A stretch of 64,000 nucleotides of DNA from positions 20,192,358-20,256,357 of the forward strand of contig OY987244.1 in the NCBI GenBank assembly GCA_963920765.1, read 5' to 3'. The translations under genes and the position numbers were made by a program. The notes under the pieces were generated by a model that ran no database searches, was not told where the DNA came from, and worked only from the letters and a program-made list of their open reading frames with translations. Shown piece after piece: positions 38,201 to 50,819 of the stretch. The DNA is from Ulota crispa. Lineage: Eukaryota > Streptophyta > Bryopsida > Orthotrichales > Orthotrichaceae. How positions within the stretch are numbered: position 1 is the stretch's first letter; each line of letters begins with the position of its first letter.

Positions 38201-38551
38201 ACTGTACCACACCCCTAGGTAAATTTTAGATTTCTACCACCAAAAAGCTAAATTTGAAATTTGAAATTCAAATTTGGACTCATAGACCATCATTTAGCCT
38301 TGAACCATAAAAAAAAATTTTAATTCAACAACACCAAATAAAAGAGTTTAGCTAGGGAAAAAAGTGTTATTTTTACTTTTGTTTGTAAAAAAAGATAAGC
38401 TTTTTCATTGGGTGTTGTTGAATTGCAGTTTATTGTGTGGTTGTAGACTAAATCATGGTCTCTAAGTCCAAATTTAAATTTAAAATTCTCAAATTCAGCT
38501 TTTTGATGGTAGAAATCTAAAATTTACCTTGGGGGTGTGGCATAGTAGTTA
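38201..38551. repeat. Foldback element, arms about 130 bp
   Basis: The left arm (TACCACACCCCTAGGTAAAT, TAGATTTCTACCACCAAAAAG) is the inverse complement of the right arm (CTTTTTGATGGTAGAAATCTA, ATTTACCTTGGGGGTGTGG). An inner pair (TTCAACAACACC / GGTGTTGTTGAA) is also present. Non-coding. Confidence 0.75.
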
Positions 38552-38738
38552 AATATCAATGCCCTTGGTATATACCTTAAAGCATTATTGATTTTTTCTC
38601 AACTTTCAACATATTGTTTATTACCTCTATACTTTGGATTTGTTGATTCTAAAGTACTAACAACAATCACTCTTACTCCAAAATTCAATGATTTAACAAT
38701 AGATTTGATTATTGAGGTCTTAATATGTATTATTATAA

Positions 38739-39061
38739 GGGAAAATTTCATGGATATATACTCCTAAAATTTGCAGTATTTACATAGATACCTCTGCTTT
38801 TTTAGAAATCACACAAATATTTTTGGACCAAAATTTTCATGCATTTGTATGGTTGTACTCGTATTTCCTTCATAACCAATGTTGCGGAAGAGAATGTAAT
38901 GAAACAAAAAAGAAGCAATATGTGCACAAAAGAAGAAGAGAAGTGACATGCACAATAAAATAAACGCTTTAAATTTTGGTCCAAGAGTATTTACAATGTA
39001 ATTTTTGAAAAAGCATGGATATCTATGTAAATATTGCAAACATTAGGGACATCATTTTTTA
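38739..39061. mobile_element. MITE family F, copy 1
   Basis: The ends are GGGAAAATTTCATGGATA and a decayed complement; inside, TTTGCAGTATTTACATAGATA pairs with ATATCTATGTAAATATTGCAA. The whole element is homologous to 57334-57644. Overlapping minus-strand open frames are part of the element. Non-coding. Confidence 0.75.
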
Positions 39062-41724
39062 AATTGGCTAATTTGCGCTCGATATTTATCAAAAAAGTAT
39101 GTATGCTAAATGTACATTGTTAAAATCTTGGAATTCTAAGATAAAATAGCAGAAATCTTTACCTTCATAATTGCAAAATCGCTGAAAGCAATCCCCATGA
39201 CGTATTGATGTAGCAGAAAGGGCCTCCTTTGCTGATTTTGTTGTTGCCATTATGCGCCCTCCACTGTCAAATTATAGCCTAGGCGCCGACATCGTAGCTG
39301 CTGGATTTGCCAGAGCTTCTAGCACACCTGCGCACAAGTAACAGCAAAGCATGTCAACGGATTCATAAATCTTACATTACGGTTGTTTACCTGCTTGCTT
39401 ACCTCTGATTCTCAATCTGGCGCTCAGACATTGCGCAGTGCCATTGCGTTACTGCTCTTGTATTTCTAGCGTAACTTAGTGCTGCCAATTCAGAGGAATT
39501 TACGCTATGTATTGAGGTGGTTCATGTTGTTAGGTTGAGAGGAGTGCGCCTTGGGAATATGCATGGTGTATCGCTACAATTGTGCGTCGTTGACTAAGAA
39601 TTATTAGCGGTCTTAATCTTCAATTTTTAAATCTTTGATCTTCAGTCTTCCGTTGGTCTATCCTGTGGCTGGCTTTAGGGATGTAAGAGTCAAAATAGAG
39701 ATAAGAAGAGTCCACTGGATATGGGACGGGTAGATTGGGACAGCAAACACAAGCTGCTGTCTGTATGATAAGATCCTAAAATCAAATTCACAATCTGCTG
39801 GCCAAAACTCCATACCATAAGAATAAAGCAAGTCTCTATCATGTAGGTGATCAATCCCACTTTGTCACTACAACAATAAATGGCGTTAAATTTGGTTTAA
39901 TCCAAATTACCCGCAACAAAGTTTACAAAACAGAATGGAATTGAATTGACAAACGAGCCTCTAAAACCGGCTAGGAATAACAAAGTTACATTCCACACAT
40001 ATATAAAAAAATAAACTCAAAACATTATTTTTGAAGCTTTCATATCTTCAAGTTTTCATATTTTAATAAAAACAATGAGAAAAATCACAAATAACAAGTC
40101 CTAGAAAAACTGCAACCTTCTATCTAGTGCCATAGATGGTTCAAAGGTTCAAATGCTAAGTGTAATAGCAATTTAAAAAGCTTTTCTAACCTTCTAACAT
40201 CTTTTTAAAATTTCAACTCAATATAAGCTATTGTCCAAAAGTTATGCAAATTCAAAATAGAGGCTCTTCTTCCTCTTTGCAAACTAAATACTGCCTCTAT
40301 AAATCTTTATAACTTTTGTTCTACACATCACCTATAGAAACGTGATATCAATTTGGAAAGATGATACTATTGGCTACAAATCATGAATTTTCAGTTCAAA
40401 ATAAAACTTTGTCCAAGAGTTCCAATCAATCAAAGTAGGGGTCTCAATTTTTTAGAGAGCATCCAAATCCTCAACTTCTATCCATTATAATTTCTTCAAT
40501 AAGAATCCAAATAAAATGATTGAAAACAATTAAAAAAGCCATAACAATAAAATATCACTACTAAAAATTTAAAAAAAAAATTTCATATTGTTGAGAAATT
40601 GTAGCTCTTCAAAGTTTTGGTCTTTTCCTAACAAAAGGGCGGCCACCTCTAATCCTTCACACCTCCATAACTTTCTCTTCCAAACTTCAAATCTCAAATT
40701 TAAAAACTTTTTAAAAAGCTATGACTAAGATAAACACTCCCTCCAAATTTTGTTGCAAAATGACATACAAATAATAAATTATAGCTTGTTGAAGTCTCAG
40801 CCTTTTTTCATAGTTTGGCTTTTTTACTTCAAAATTCAAACATTCATAATTTTTGCATCACAACTCCAAATCAAATTTGCAAACTCATTTTGGAAAGTTA
40901 ATCACACAAGGAATAACTTCTCTAAATTTCAATTCAAAATCATATATACATAGAAATTTCTCTTCTATCAAAATTTTGGAATTTCTTCCTTCTCTTTACC
41001 AACACTCATACACTAACTTCTAACATACTAAGGAATCTCTCCTCCTTAATTTTGACCCTATCTAAGGTAGGGAGGTGAGGCACATCAGTTCATGGCTCTC
41101 TTTATCCTAATCCCACTATAGATGCCAAACTTCTTTTTGTTTTACACCTTTCTCGTTTAATTTTAAATCTTTAGTATTTTTATTCAAACAAATAAAAAAT
41201 ATACAAGCCTTCCAAAACATCTAGATAAACATATAAAAGAAATAATTACAAAATAAACATCATTGTAAAGAGGCCACATACTCTTGCAAACATATAATAG
41301 TGTCAAACGTTTGGCTTCAGTCGCCAAGTTGTGGATTTGGTTGGCTGGAGAAGCGGTTGTTTTTGGCCGCCTACCAGTTTGAGTTGAAACTTCATTGAAC
41401 TTGTTGAGCGGTGTTGGCGGCCCACGGCTTGGCAGCTAGTGAAATAGGAAATTGACCCAATCAACCCGCTACCTACCTCCATGAGCTGTGCATGTGACAA
41501 GACGGCGCAACGTTCTGAAATTTATGACCGCTGCGTTGTCACTAAACTGTAAATCTCACCACGACTACCCCTTTTGCTTCAACTGTTGATTTATTGAAAT
41601 CAATATAAACATAAAAAAATAACAAATATCTACATGATGGACAGATCTCTATTAAAAAAACATCGTTTCAAGATTCTACATTCATTCCATTCCAAGCTGT
41701 ACGTTCATTGCGTTTGGCAAATGT
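39062..41724. other. Intergenic DNA with a less AT-rich patch (39180-39760)
   Basis: The patch carries a possible short minus-strand exon: an ATG at about 39254 reads MATTKSAKEALSATSIRHGD and meets a GGTAAAG donor-like site near 39168. No continuation or family can be recognised, so I do not call a gene. A second patch at 41300-41540 is also less AT-rich without a recognised product. The rest is low-complexity AT-rich DNA. Confidence 0.3.
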
Positions 41725-41980
41725 AACACCATATTCGTTAAATTAGGAAAAAAAATCGTCCCACTTTATACTACATCTTGATCTAGAATAGTCACCTTGA
41801 ATCAAATTTGAAGGTATCAAATTCAGTATAAGCCACTAAGATTTCTTCCCTCGTAAATTTTTTCTCTCAGGTGAGGGCATGTGTTCAAAAAAAAACGTAG
41901 CTAGCTCGGTTGTACATGTATATACAACCTGCAGAAGTCCCAAAATGTACCATTTTTCCCAATTTAACGAATATGGTGTT
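41725..41980. mobile_element. MITE family G, copy 2, target duplication ATGT
   Basis: The ends AACACCATATTCGTTAAATT and AATTTAACGAATATGGTGTT are a perfect 20-base inverted repeat. ATGT flanks both sides (41721-41724 and 41981-41984). The interior is homologous to 6530-6797 and 52299-52566. Non-coding, 256 bp. Confidence 0.9.
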
Positions 41981-41984
41981 ATGT

Positions 41985-43546
41985 GCATTTTGTGTTGATG
42001 TTGTTTAATTTAATGGAATATGTTCTAGAATTGGTAAAATTTACGTGGAATTCCGAGCAGGGTGGAAAATAGCGCATGCGTGAATGCATGGTGATGGCGT
42101 CTCGCGGTCTGTGATTTTAAATGGGCAATTAGACATTGTTGTGGCCATCTTCACGCCTCTGTCACTCCTGGTTTTATATGCTTATATGTTGCAACTTTGC
42201 ATTATGTGATTGCATTTGAATTTGTGCTCTCTGAAATCTGTTTGCTTTTGCAATTACCAAGGCAATCATTTGTTCTTTGCTCCTTGGTTGGCCATCGCCT
42301 ATGTTTTCTTGAGTGTTTGGCAATTGCGCACTGTTTCGGTGACTTTATGGCGAGCCATTTTTTATTGTTAGTTTAGAGCAATTTTATGTTCTTAGTGGCT
42401 GTCATTAGTGTCGTGGAACCTCCCGTTTGTTGAGGTGCCTTTGCAAGTGCAACAAGGATTTTCTTCACCAATTCCAAATTTGGCCGCGCGCTCAACAATC
42501 TTGCGTTTTGTTATCATAAACCCTCAGGCTCAAAAGTGAGCGTTATTCACTTATGAGTTTCTTGTTGTGCATGATTTTGAAAGTATTTTAGGATTTGTGC
42601 TTTTGAATTTGGTTTCTTTTCCATAAAGGATATGGAAGTTATTCTTCTCTACACAATTGGATGCTGGGTAGTTGCAAGAAACACTTCATAGTTTTGTCTC
42701 AAACACCCTTAATACTTGTAGTACTAGTAGTACAACCGAGCTTTTGGAATAATCTTAAAAAAATAAAATAAAATATGGACAGTTTTTAAAGCACTTAAAA
42801 TAGCATATTTGTGAAAATTTAGACCTAGAAAAAGTTTATTCTAAAAGTTATGTGCAAAACAAAATCACCAACAAAAAGCCAATTTCTTTCTTGTTGTTTA
42901 GAAAATAGTAAAATAATTCAAAAAAATAAAATAAAAACTGGACATTTGAGAACCCATTAAACACATTCACATGGTACAATTGCTTTGCTGAGGAATTTCT
43001 TTGTATTTTGCCAATGAAGGGAGATAGGATGCCCACTTTGAGACAATATAGATGCCATGGAATTTATAATTTTGCAAAATCCTTTTACAAATGTATGTAA
43101 GCATGTTCCATAAACAACATCCCTAATTTATAGCCCTAGAAAAGGTTTTTTGGACCCAAAATAGTACTAAAAACCCCCAAAATGACCAAGGTAGATACCT
43201 ATTTGGGGGTTGTTTAAAAATAGTAAAATAATTTTAAGAAAACCACAAAAATTACAAAAAGTATGTAACTATGACATGTACCTTCCTCTGAAATTTCAGC
43301 TCAAAAGAACTTGCTGTGCAAAAGTTACAAGCCTAAAAGCTTCGACGGGAGGTGAAGGGGACAAGAAATAGTACAAGTGTTTCTTGCAATCATCTTGCTG
43401 TTGTTTAGAGTTTAGGGGTCATGCAGGGTTTGTGTCTTGTGTATGATTTGTAATTAGTATCTGCTTTCGAAGGGTTAGGGGTTTTTGAGATTTGGTGACT
43501 GTTTTCACCAATTCGAGAGGGATATCTGGGCATAAGAACAGATCTG
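41985..43546. other. Intergenic DNA, nothing recognised
   Basis: Composition is slightly less AT-rich at 42050-42560, but no frame resembles a protein. Confidence 0.45.
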
Positions 43547-45514
43547 ATGGTGCTGCGACTCTCTTTGCCCAACAATTTCCATGTCCGAGCTTTTAATTTG
43601 GGCAGGAATATCAATGGGTTGGAAAAGTACGTAATGCCAGCTATAGAAGTAATTCATATGCCAGCTATGGAGGGGACAGCACTGCCGGCTGCAGAGGTGG
43701 AGGAAGCTCTAGTATTAGAGACTGGTATCTGCAACTTAGTTTGACAACCTACCACGCGCAAATGTGCTTCAGATAATATTGTTATGTCTCCTAAGATCTT
43801 TGAAGGTGCAAGGAATGCACCAAGTGAGGTCTAGCTTCCAGGGAAAAAGAAGAAGCAACCAACTTTGGAGTCTTCTAGGAAGAGGAGGAAAATTGCAGCC
43901 ACCACCCTTACGAAAAGGTGGCAAGAGGTATGGGCGTGCAAATTCTCTTGGGCTGATGGGGACTTCAATAATGAAGGTCTCTTAACTAGTGTAGTATGTC
44001 GGAGTTGCACCACCATCAACGGTAGGCGGCAAGTGCTTGTACCGAAACTCAACAACCTCGAGAAACATGAAGGTAAGCATGTGTGTTGTGAAGATGGTGT
44101 GGCGTTCAAGAATTTGAAGAAGGGCAATGTTTATACTAACCTAGAGTGCAAACACCTCCAAATGTGTAAGCTTTGGGTAGGCCACAAGCAACCTTCCCTT
44201 GTAGCCAACTTGCTGGCTACCAAATTGGAAGGAGAATCAAAGAGGAAGGGGGTTCAATTTGCCAAGCTTTTACAAGTATTGTGCAGTGGCTGTCCCATGT
44301 GTGAGTATGAGCGTGCAGAGCAGCTCTTGCTACACTTCAAGGTAAAACATCTCCCTCGCAAGCACTGGTCAAAGACATTGGAATGGGAAATTGTTGAGCA
44401 CATTCATGGTTGTATATTGTCTTCCTTGAAGTCTATTATGCAGTCAGCTACTGTGATTTCTATCAGCGCCAATGAGGTAATGACAATAGACAATACCTCT
44501 TGGATTGGAGTACATGTCTATGCCATGGATGGTTGGAAAAGAGCTCTCCATTTGTTACATTTGTCTTGCGTTGGTGAGAGTGGCACCGCAGATCATCTGA
44601 CTAACGCTATCATGAATGCGTTAGTCTCTGAAGGTGGACTAATTGTGGAGGAAATTGCTAGTAAGTTAGCTTGCTTTGGTGAGGACGGGGTAAGTACATT
44701 TTAGGGATTGAAGAATGGAGTCACAACATAGATCCGCCAGAAGTAGGCTCCTTTTGTGATTGGGGCAAGCTGTGTTTCCCATAGAGTGAACCTTGTTGTT
44801 GAGACACTCTCCAAGTATCCTTTGGTTTGTTGTCTCAAGGTTTGTTTCAATTGGTGTATTCTTACTTCTGCTGCTCTAATAAGCAAAATCTAGAGCTGTA
44901 GAAGCTAGTAGATGTCATGGAAACTAAGGGCCCAACAAGATGGTTAGGAACATTGAAACATAATGGATCTCAATGCAAGGTCCAACTATGAAAATTCTGG
45001 AGGAGTACAAGACCCTTTTGGTCAAGATCGGTCAAGACATGATTGGTGGCCTTGGACAGTGGCTGGTAGGTGGGGCGAGTGACATCTTTGACTGCTTGTC
45101 CAACATTGAGGTTCTTCTTTCCTTGGTGTGTTTTGTTCCCTTACTGAACTTAATTCATTGCCTAATCAAATTGTTGCAGTCTTGTGATGTTTTTGTTTGT
45201 GACTTTATGCAAGCAATTAAGCAATGCCAAAACAAATTGGCAAGGCTATTTATTGACAAAACCACAGCTTTTGGGAGCGCGGACTTTAAGGTCTACAATG
45301 CGCTTGTGAAGTTGGAGTCTAAAAACTTTCTTTTAGAGTGGAAGGAGTTACCCAAGGAGAGTGGAATTTCCTATTTGATTTTCAATTTCACATTTACCCA
45401 TGTCTTTGCATGCTACCATGACAAGCAGACTTGGCAGCAAATTTTTGCGACAAAGGCTGAGTATAAGCGCATCCAAGACAACATAGAGTGCCAATTCTTT
45501 GGTAAGTCATCCAC

Positions 45515-45652
45515 TTTAGTTTTTCAATCTCTTTCTTCTTAGAATGTTTAGGCTTAGGTTCTTCCAATTCAATTTTTCAATCTCTTTCTTCTTAGGGTGT
45601 TCAAGCGTACCTTATTTCAATTCATATTTTTGATCTCTTTCTTCTTAGTGTT
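45515..45652. repeat. Three repeats of TTTTTCAATCTCTTTCTTCTTAG type
   Basis: The core AATCTCTTTCTTCTTAG occurs at about 45526-45541 and 45580-45596, with a variant (GATCTCTTTCTTCTTAG) near 45632-45648. Each is a pyrimidine tract ending in TAG, the form of a plant intron acceptor. It sits just after a GTAAGT donor-like site at about 45503 in the transposase remnant. Confidence 0.7.
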
Positions 45653-46549
45653 ACAAAGTTCTTATTTAAAATTTTCAATTTTTTTGTTTGTAGATTGTTT
45701 CTGAACCGGTTGGATCTTAATCAAGTTTCAATCTCTTTGGACTTGGATGATATAAGTCCACCCTAGGTTGTGCTTAAAGCCACCCACATCTGAAATCGGG
45801 AGCTGCTCGTTTTCTCTCAGTTTTCTTCTGTAGTTATTGGGTCACAGTTCTCAAGCTTATATGGTAGCCGTAACCCTAAATCGTGACCTTTCCTTAGGCT
45901 CTTCCCCATTCTTTGTTTTCAAATGTGTAAGTCTTGGGGTCCTAGCCTTGAGGAGTCACATGGCTTTCGTGACGACCTTAGATTCAAAAAAAAGAAGCAA
46001 TTCCTATTTTATAAACATTAGCTAACCTCTTTTGTTAAATCTTTTTGTTTTCTTGAATCGGAAACAGGAAACTTAATAGAGGAATATGGTTAGTATCCTA
46101 TAGACATGCCGGATGGGATAAAATGGTTAAGAAAGAACCTTCTAGTTCCCGTCTTAACTAGATTGTCAACCAGAAATTAGGACCAAAATCTAGAGTTATC
46201 AAGTCTGAGTAGTATGAATAGTAGCGGAGGTAGTTAAAATGTACACTGGGCACTAATTACCCTTATTAGAAACTTAGGCAGGATTCTAAAAACGGTCCTG
46301 ATATTCAATGATTAGGTGCAACGGCCTTTTTATACGGCCCTAATCATTAGTCCGGGCAGTAACTACGTAGGGTTAGGCGGGAATGGCCAAATCCCTGCCC
46401 TTAACTAATTTTTGTTCCCTCTTTCTTTCTCCTACGCGCTTTTGCTCTTCCTTCCCCTCTCAAGAGCTTGTGTGAGATTGGCTTTGTGATAGTCCAGGTT
46501 GTAGTTCTTCCTTCTTCATGTGTCAGGATTGTCAGGATTGTAAGGAACG

Positions 46550-48391
46550 ATGCGAAGGACCGGACAGGCAATAGCTCTTAGATCAATTCAGCCGGGCGTA
46601 CCTCAAGACCCTAAGGAGAGAGCAAACCTGGAGGAGGGCTTGAAGAAAATGGGGTGCTTAGGGTTGATTAATGTACCTTGGAATCTGAAGGATGAGGAGG
46701 TTGTGAAGGAGTTACAAAAGAAACCCTCTAGCAAGTGGCTTGGCACCGTGAGAGCTAACCTAGATAGTTGGACCCCCAAGGTGTAAAGTGAGGTTTACAA
46801 GTTTAGCAGGAAGGGGAGCAAATTAGCTAATGGGATTGACAGGTACGCTGAGGGGAAATTCTGTAGCACACCTGGCCCTCATAATGATCACTCGGTCTTG
46901 GATTGTAAAGTCTGGAGGGATAGGAGAGTATTAGAATTCCTGGTCTCCATCTTACTTCCTCAGCATCCTACTTACCTCACCCTCACCTTTGCTAACAACA
47001 TATTTGGTGCATTGTCAAGAGAATTTCCAGTGAACTGGAGGGTAGTGGTCGGGAAAGTTGTGGAAAAACTAATCAAAGGGTTAGGAAACATCAAGCCTTT
47101 CGGACTTTCCCCTTTTTTCTTCCACCTCTACTCTCACAACGACTTGTTGAGAAACCAAGAGCGCCTCAAATGGAAGAAAGCAGAGGTGATGAGGGTAAAT
47201 GACATTACCCTGGAACCAAAACCAGAACCGGAACCAAAAGAGGAAGAATACAAAGAAGACTCAAATGAGGAGACACCAAATGTCAAGGTGATCCACAAAG
47301 TTTGTGTGAAGGGGAAGGAGCCCACTGAACCTTTTGGGATTTCTAAACTGGAAGTCCATGAGAAGTTTAAGCCAGATCTTATTTTTGAGATTATAAGGGA
47401 GTTGGAAGAGGTCTAGCGAGTGATACGCTTCCACCAAGAGCACAACAGGAACAGGCACAAGCTCTTGGGAGGGGCTTCACAGCAGGATATGATTGCCGAG
47501 GTGAATAGATTAATTGAACTCAAAACCTCAAGACAATCAGAGGTGGACTAGCTATCCCGGCAAGTGAAGGATTTGCAAGGCAAGCTGAGGGAAGAGAGTG
47601 AAGGAAACAAGGCAGCTTGCGAGGCCAACATGGAGATTGCTAAACTCACACGTTTCATCGGAAATCCAAGCGACGTGGTGAATAAGGCAAAGCTCTATGA
47701 TGCAAAAGTCTTGAGGAAGTGTCGCAAGTTGGGGCCAAGGTGGTTGTAGTGGTGGTGGAGTATAGAATGGCAATGGAGGTGATGCTGCTGGAGATGAGGA
47801 GTATTCTGGTAGGTCTTAAAATCTGCCAGGGTATGGGTGAAGGATCTGGGCAAATCAAGGATGCTACACCCACCCGGAAGTCTCCCATCGTGCGATTGCC
47901 AAAGCCGACCACACCAAAGGAGAAGGAGGTAGTGACAACTCCGACGTCTGGTTGTCTACCTAGCAAGATTGATTTGGGTGCTGAAGTGGAGATGTCAGTA
48001 CCTGGATCCCAGGATCAAAACCAAGATCCAACTACACCGAAAGATCAAGCTTTGAAACGGGTTCCTAGTCTGGTGAAACGGAAGCTCATCCAAGCATGTC
48101 AAAGAGTCGTTTTCTCCGGACAAGAGCGAGGTGTCTCCAATCACAATCGATGTTTCGGATGACTCTCCTTCCGAGGCAACAGCAAGTGATGGAGAGACAC
48201 CAGAGTCCTTGGAACATTTGGCGAGTTTGGATTCCTTTGGTGATTCTGATCTGGAGGCCTTCAAGCTTGCCAAGCAAGGAACCCAAAAGACCAAGGGTAA
48301 GACTCTAGCCAAAAGAAAGGGCGCAAGCGGAAGCTGGATGCTACCAACGGGGAGGGCAGTGTCTACTTCTCGGAAGAAGAAGAAAACCTAG
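46550..48391 (+). pseudogene. Decayed unrecognised protein frame nested in the hAT locus
   Basis: One reading frame runs through 46550-47749 and again at 48131-48391, interrupted by stops at 46784, 47414, 47549 and 47747. The intervening part (47719-48162) continues in the next frame. Across stops it reads like a single protein: an N-terminal region (VPWNLKDEEVVKEL, WLGTVRANLDSWTP), a middle part with RYAEGKFCSTPG and WRDRRVLEFLVSILLP, then a Glu/Pro-rich linker (EPKPEPEPKEEE), a possible coiled coil (QVKDLQGKLREESEGNKAA) and a Ser/Lys-rich tail. I do not recognise a characterised family. It could be a Gag-like or other element protein that moved into the transposase gene. It has no RNase H, integrase or RT motif. 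Confidence 0.5.
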
Positions 48392-49735
48392 TCATTCAGT
48401 AGTGGTAATAATTGAAGTAACTAGGATAAATAGAATAAAGGGGACCAGCACTAGGAGTAAAACTGTAGTGACTTCCTGGTATAGTGCATGTAGTACCTGA
48501 TCCAGAATTATAAGATCTCAGATCCATTTTTTTTGGGATTTAGCGGCTAGGGGGGGGACCACTACTTTTTGGTGAATAGAATGACACTTGTCATGCCCTA
48601 GACCACTGCTTTTCAAAAAAGAACTTTTTAGTTTTCCTAAGATTAGCTATTAGAAGCATGATTGTGATTAATGCCTTGTTTAATTTGGTATCTTTGATTC
48701 TCCTAATGCAAGCAAAGCTTTCTCATCTCTGCGCTTTGAATTGATCACTTGAGGTGTTGTGCATGGAATGTGAGTGTTGGAGGAAGAGGAGAGAGAAATA
48801 ACTCCAGACTGTCTGATCCGATTTCTGGAGCTAGTAGGGAGGTATTTAGCAAACTGTGTGTACTAAGGGGTAGTTTTTGTTTGGATTTTCAATCTAGATA
48901 TTCTTGTGAGGGATAGCCAATCTTAGGTTGGGTGCGCTCGGATAGCAATCCCAACGCATGCTAACTAACGGTTGAGAGGTTCCACTACCATCAAGAGTGA
49001 TTGGAAGCAAAGGAATAGGGATCCTTTCATTATCTGATTACCATCTTTGCATCACGAATTATGTCATGAAGGGTTTGTCATTGTAGTATATTGGGATTGT
49101 GGAGTTCCCTGCGTGACCTATTAGTTTGGATCTACTTCCAAACTGGTTGTGAGGGAGTAATTGCACTCTTCATCTTTGTGTTCTTTGTTGTTGTTGTTTT
49201 GACTAGTGATACTTCACTCACTATAAATCGCAGAGGGGTAGGATTTCACATGGCCTTCTTTAATCTCCAATCACAGAACCCTCTGATATAGAGGCTAAAC
49301 TTTTATTACTTGATGTGTGTTTTGACGTCCGAATCCGGAAGAGGTATAGGGAGAGGCCACTCCTTCCAAAAGTCTGGATCGTTAGTGAGGAAAGGAAGGA
49401 TAGTTAGGAGTCCTATTGGTTGACCAAGGATCTTTTGGTTACCTTTTCTCTTTGTGTGTGTGTTTTGTGTCTACTTGCAAATTACCTACAGGATTTCTTC
49501 ATCATGTTCCGAACAACCTTAAGGATCTACAAACTAAATCTCTGTGGAATGAATACAAGTCATCTACTTGGTGTTTTAAGTCTCTTTTAATGCCAACAAG
49601 AGGATAAGTACTTTCTTGTGCTATCACAACTTCCTGTCACAAATCGTAAGTTGCCTCTGTTTTTTTGTGGTTCAGGGTTTTTGGGCCTTCTATTGTACAA
49701 ATGCAATGTTGTTCTAACTTATACAGTGGTTTTCA
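48392..49735. other. Non-coding part between transposase fragments
   Basis: No product is recognised. The interval ends just before the C-terminal hAT fragments. A TATACAG acceptor-like sequence is seen just before 49729. Confidence 0.4.
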
Positions 49736-50819
49736 ATGCTTCTAGACATTGCCCAGAACTTGTCTGCTGAGTTTGACAGACGATTTCAGCAGCAAGATTT
49801 GCTAGATGCCTTTGGGATAATATACCTGCGGTACTTGAGGCAAAAAAAGGCAGAGCAATCTTTCCCTAGGCATTTGGCAATCTTGAAGAAGTTTTACGCA
49901 AACTCCTCTTCATTGAAGGGGAGTACTTATACCGCCTCGCCAATGTTATGTGCCGCAAATCTAGATAACCAGCAGGGTTTGTTCAAGGCCTCCATAAAAG
50001 GCCATGCTAATGCAGCTTGTGGTCCACCCTTCCAAGTAAACCCTATCATCAAATTGTGGAGGCAATTGGTGCAATCCCACCATCTCAGCAAACTCATCTC
50101 ATAATACTTCAACTAGTAGAGATTGGTTGTTGCTTGGTTCTAGGTTTTGTGGAGGATGAAAGGTATTTCTCAACACTAAAGTTCCCTAAATCTTGTCAAA
50201 GGAATAGGCTCGAGAAGCACTTGCTCTTGCAGTCCATATGTTTGAACAAAAATACTATACGCTTGAGACTTTTCCTTACAGCCAAGCTATGGACTCCTGG
50301 AAAAATGCCGTCAAAGGAAGGCGGCATAGAGATCTTTGATGGACTGAAACAATAGTATTCTCATTCCACACCAATTCACCACTTACTCTTTCCCTCTTAG
50401 TTTCATGACATCATGTAGGCTTTGCAGCTCTCAAAGTATACCTTGACTTCCTACTTCTAAGGTGTGCTCTTCGTTGGACTTTGTAAAAGTGGGAGCAAGG
50501 AGGGATTCGGCTGGAGGGGCGTTGATGTAACTGTTACTTCTTGGGGCCACAGTTGCAAATGTTTGGGAACTGTTACTTCTTCTTGGGGCCTTGGCGGGAA
50601 TTGTTCCTTCTTTCTAGAGCCGCGGCTGCAAGTATTTGAGAACTGTTACTTCTTAATCCTATATAGATACTAACTTGCACTACTTTTGGGGGGGGGGGTT
50701 TATTGGGGTGCAGAACACTAACACCGCAATATGGGCGGTCTTGCATTTTGCAAGAAGGGTTCAATTCTCTAGTAAATGACAATAATTTCAGGACAACACT
50801 AATCCACATTGAAATATTG

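Larger units (their letters stand above)
43547..50355 (+). pseudogene. hAT-like (DUF4371 / zinc-finger-862 type) transposase gene, decayed and split
   Basis: The long frame 43865-44704 has an N-terminal Lys/Arg-rich stretch and a BED-like finger (Cys45, Cys48, His68, His72, in a KLNNLEKHEGKH context). It continues with a segment typical of DUF4371/hAT transposases (ISANEVMTIDNTSWIGVHVY). The same frame extends upstream to 43547 through two stops. Coding similarity passes through stops and a frameshift at about 44705-44972 (SHRVNLVVETLSKYPLVCC) into 44973-45542. It resumes at 49736-50104 and, in another frame, at 50017-50355, which carries the hAT C-terminal dimerisation signature (GFVEDERYFSTLKF...RNRLEKHL). 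About 4.2 kb, including another decayed frame, lies between the parts and is either an insertion or a large intron. Stops and frame changes make it non-functional. Superfamily assignment is from remembered family features. Confidence 0.7.

Noticed and set aside
43831-44127. Minus-strand 98-codon frame
   Set aside because: It is antisense to the hAT-like frame, which shows recognisable motifs.
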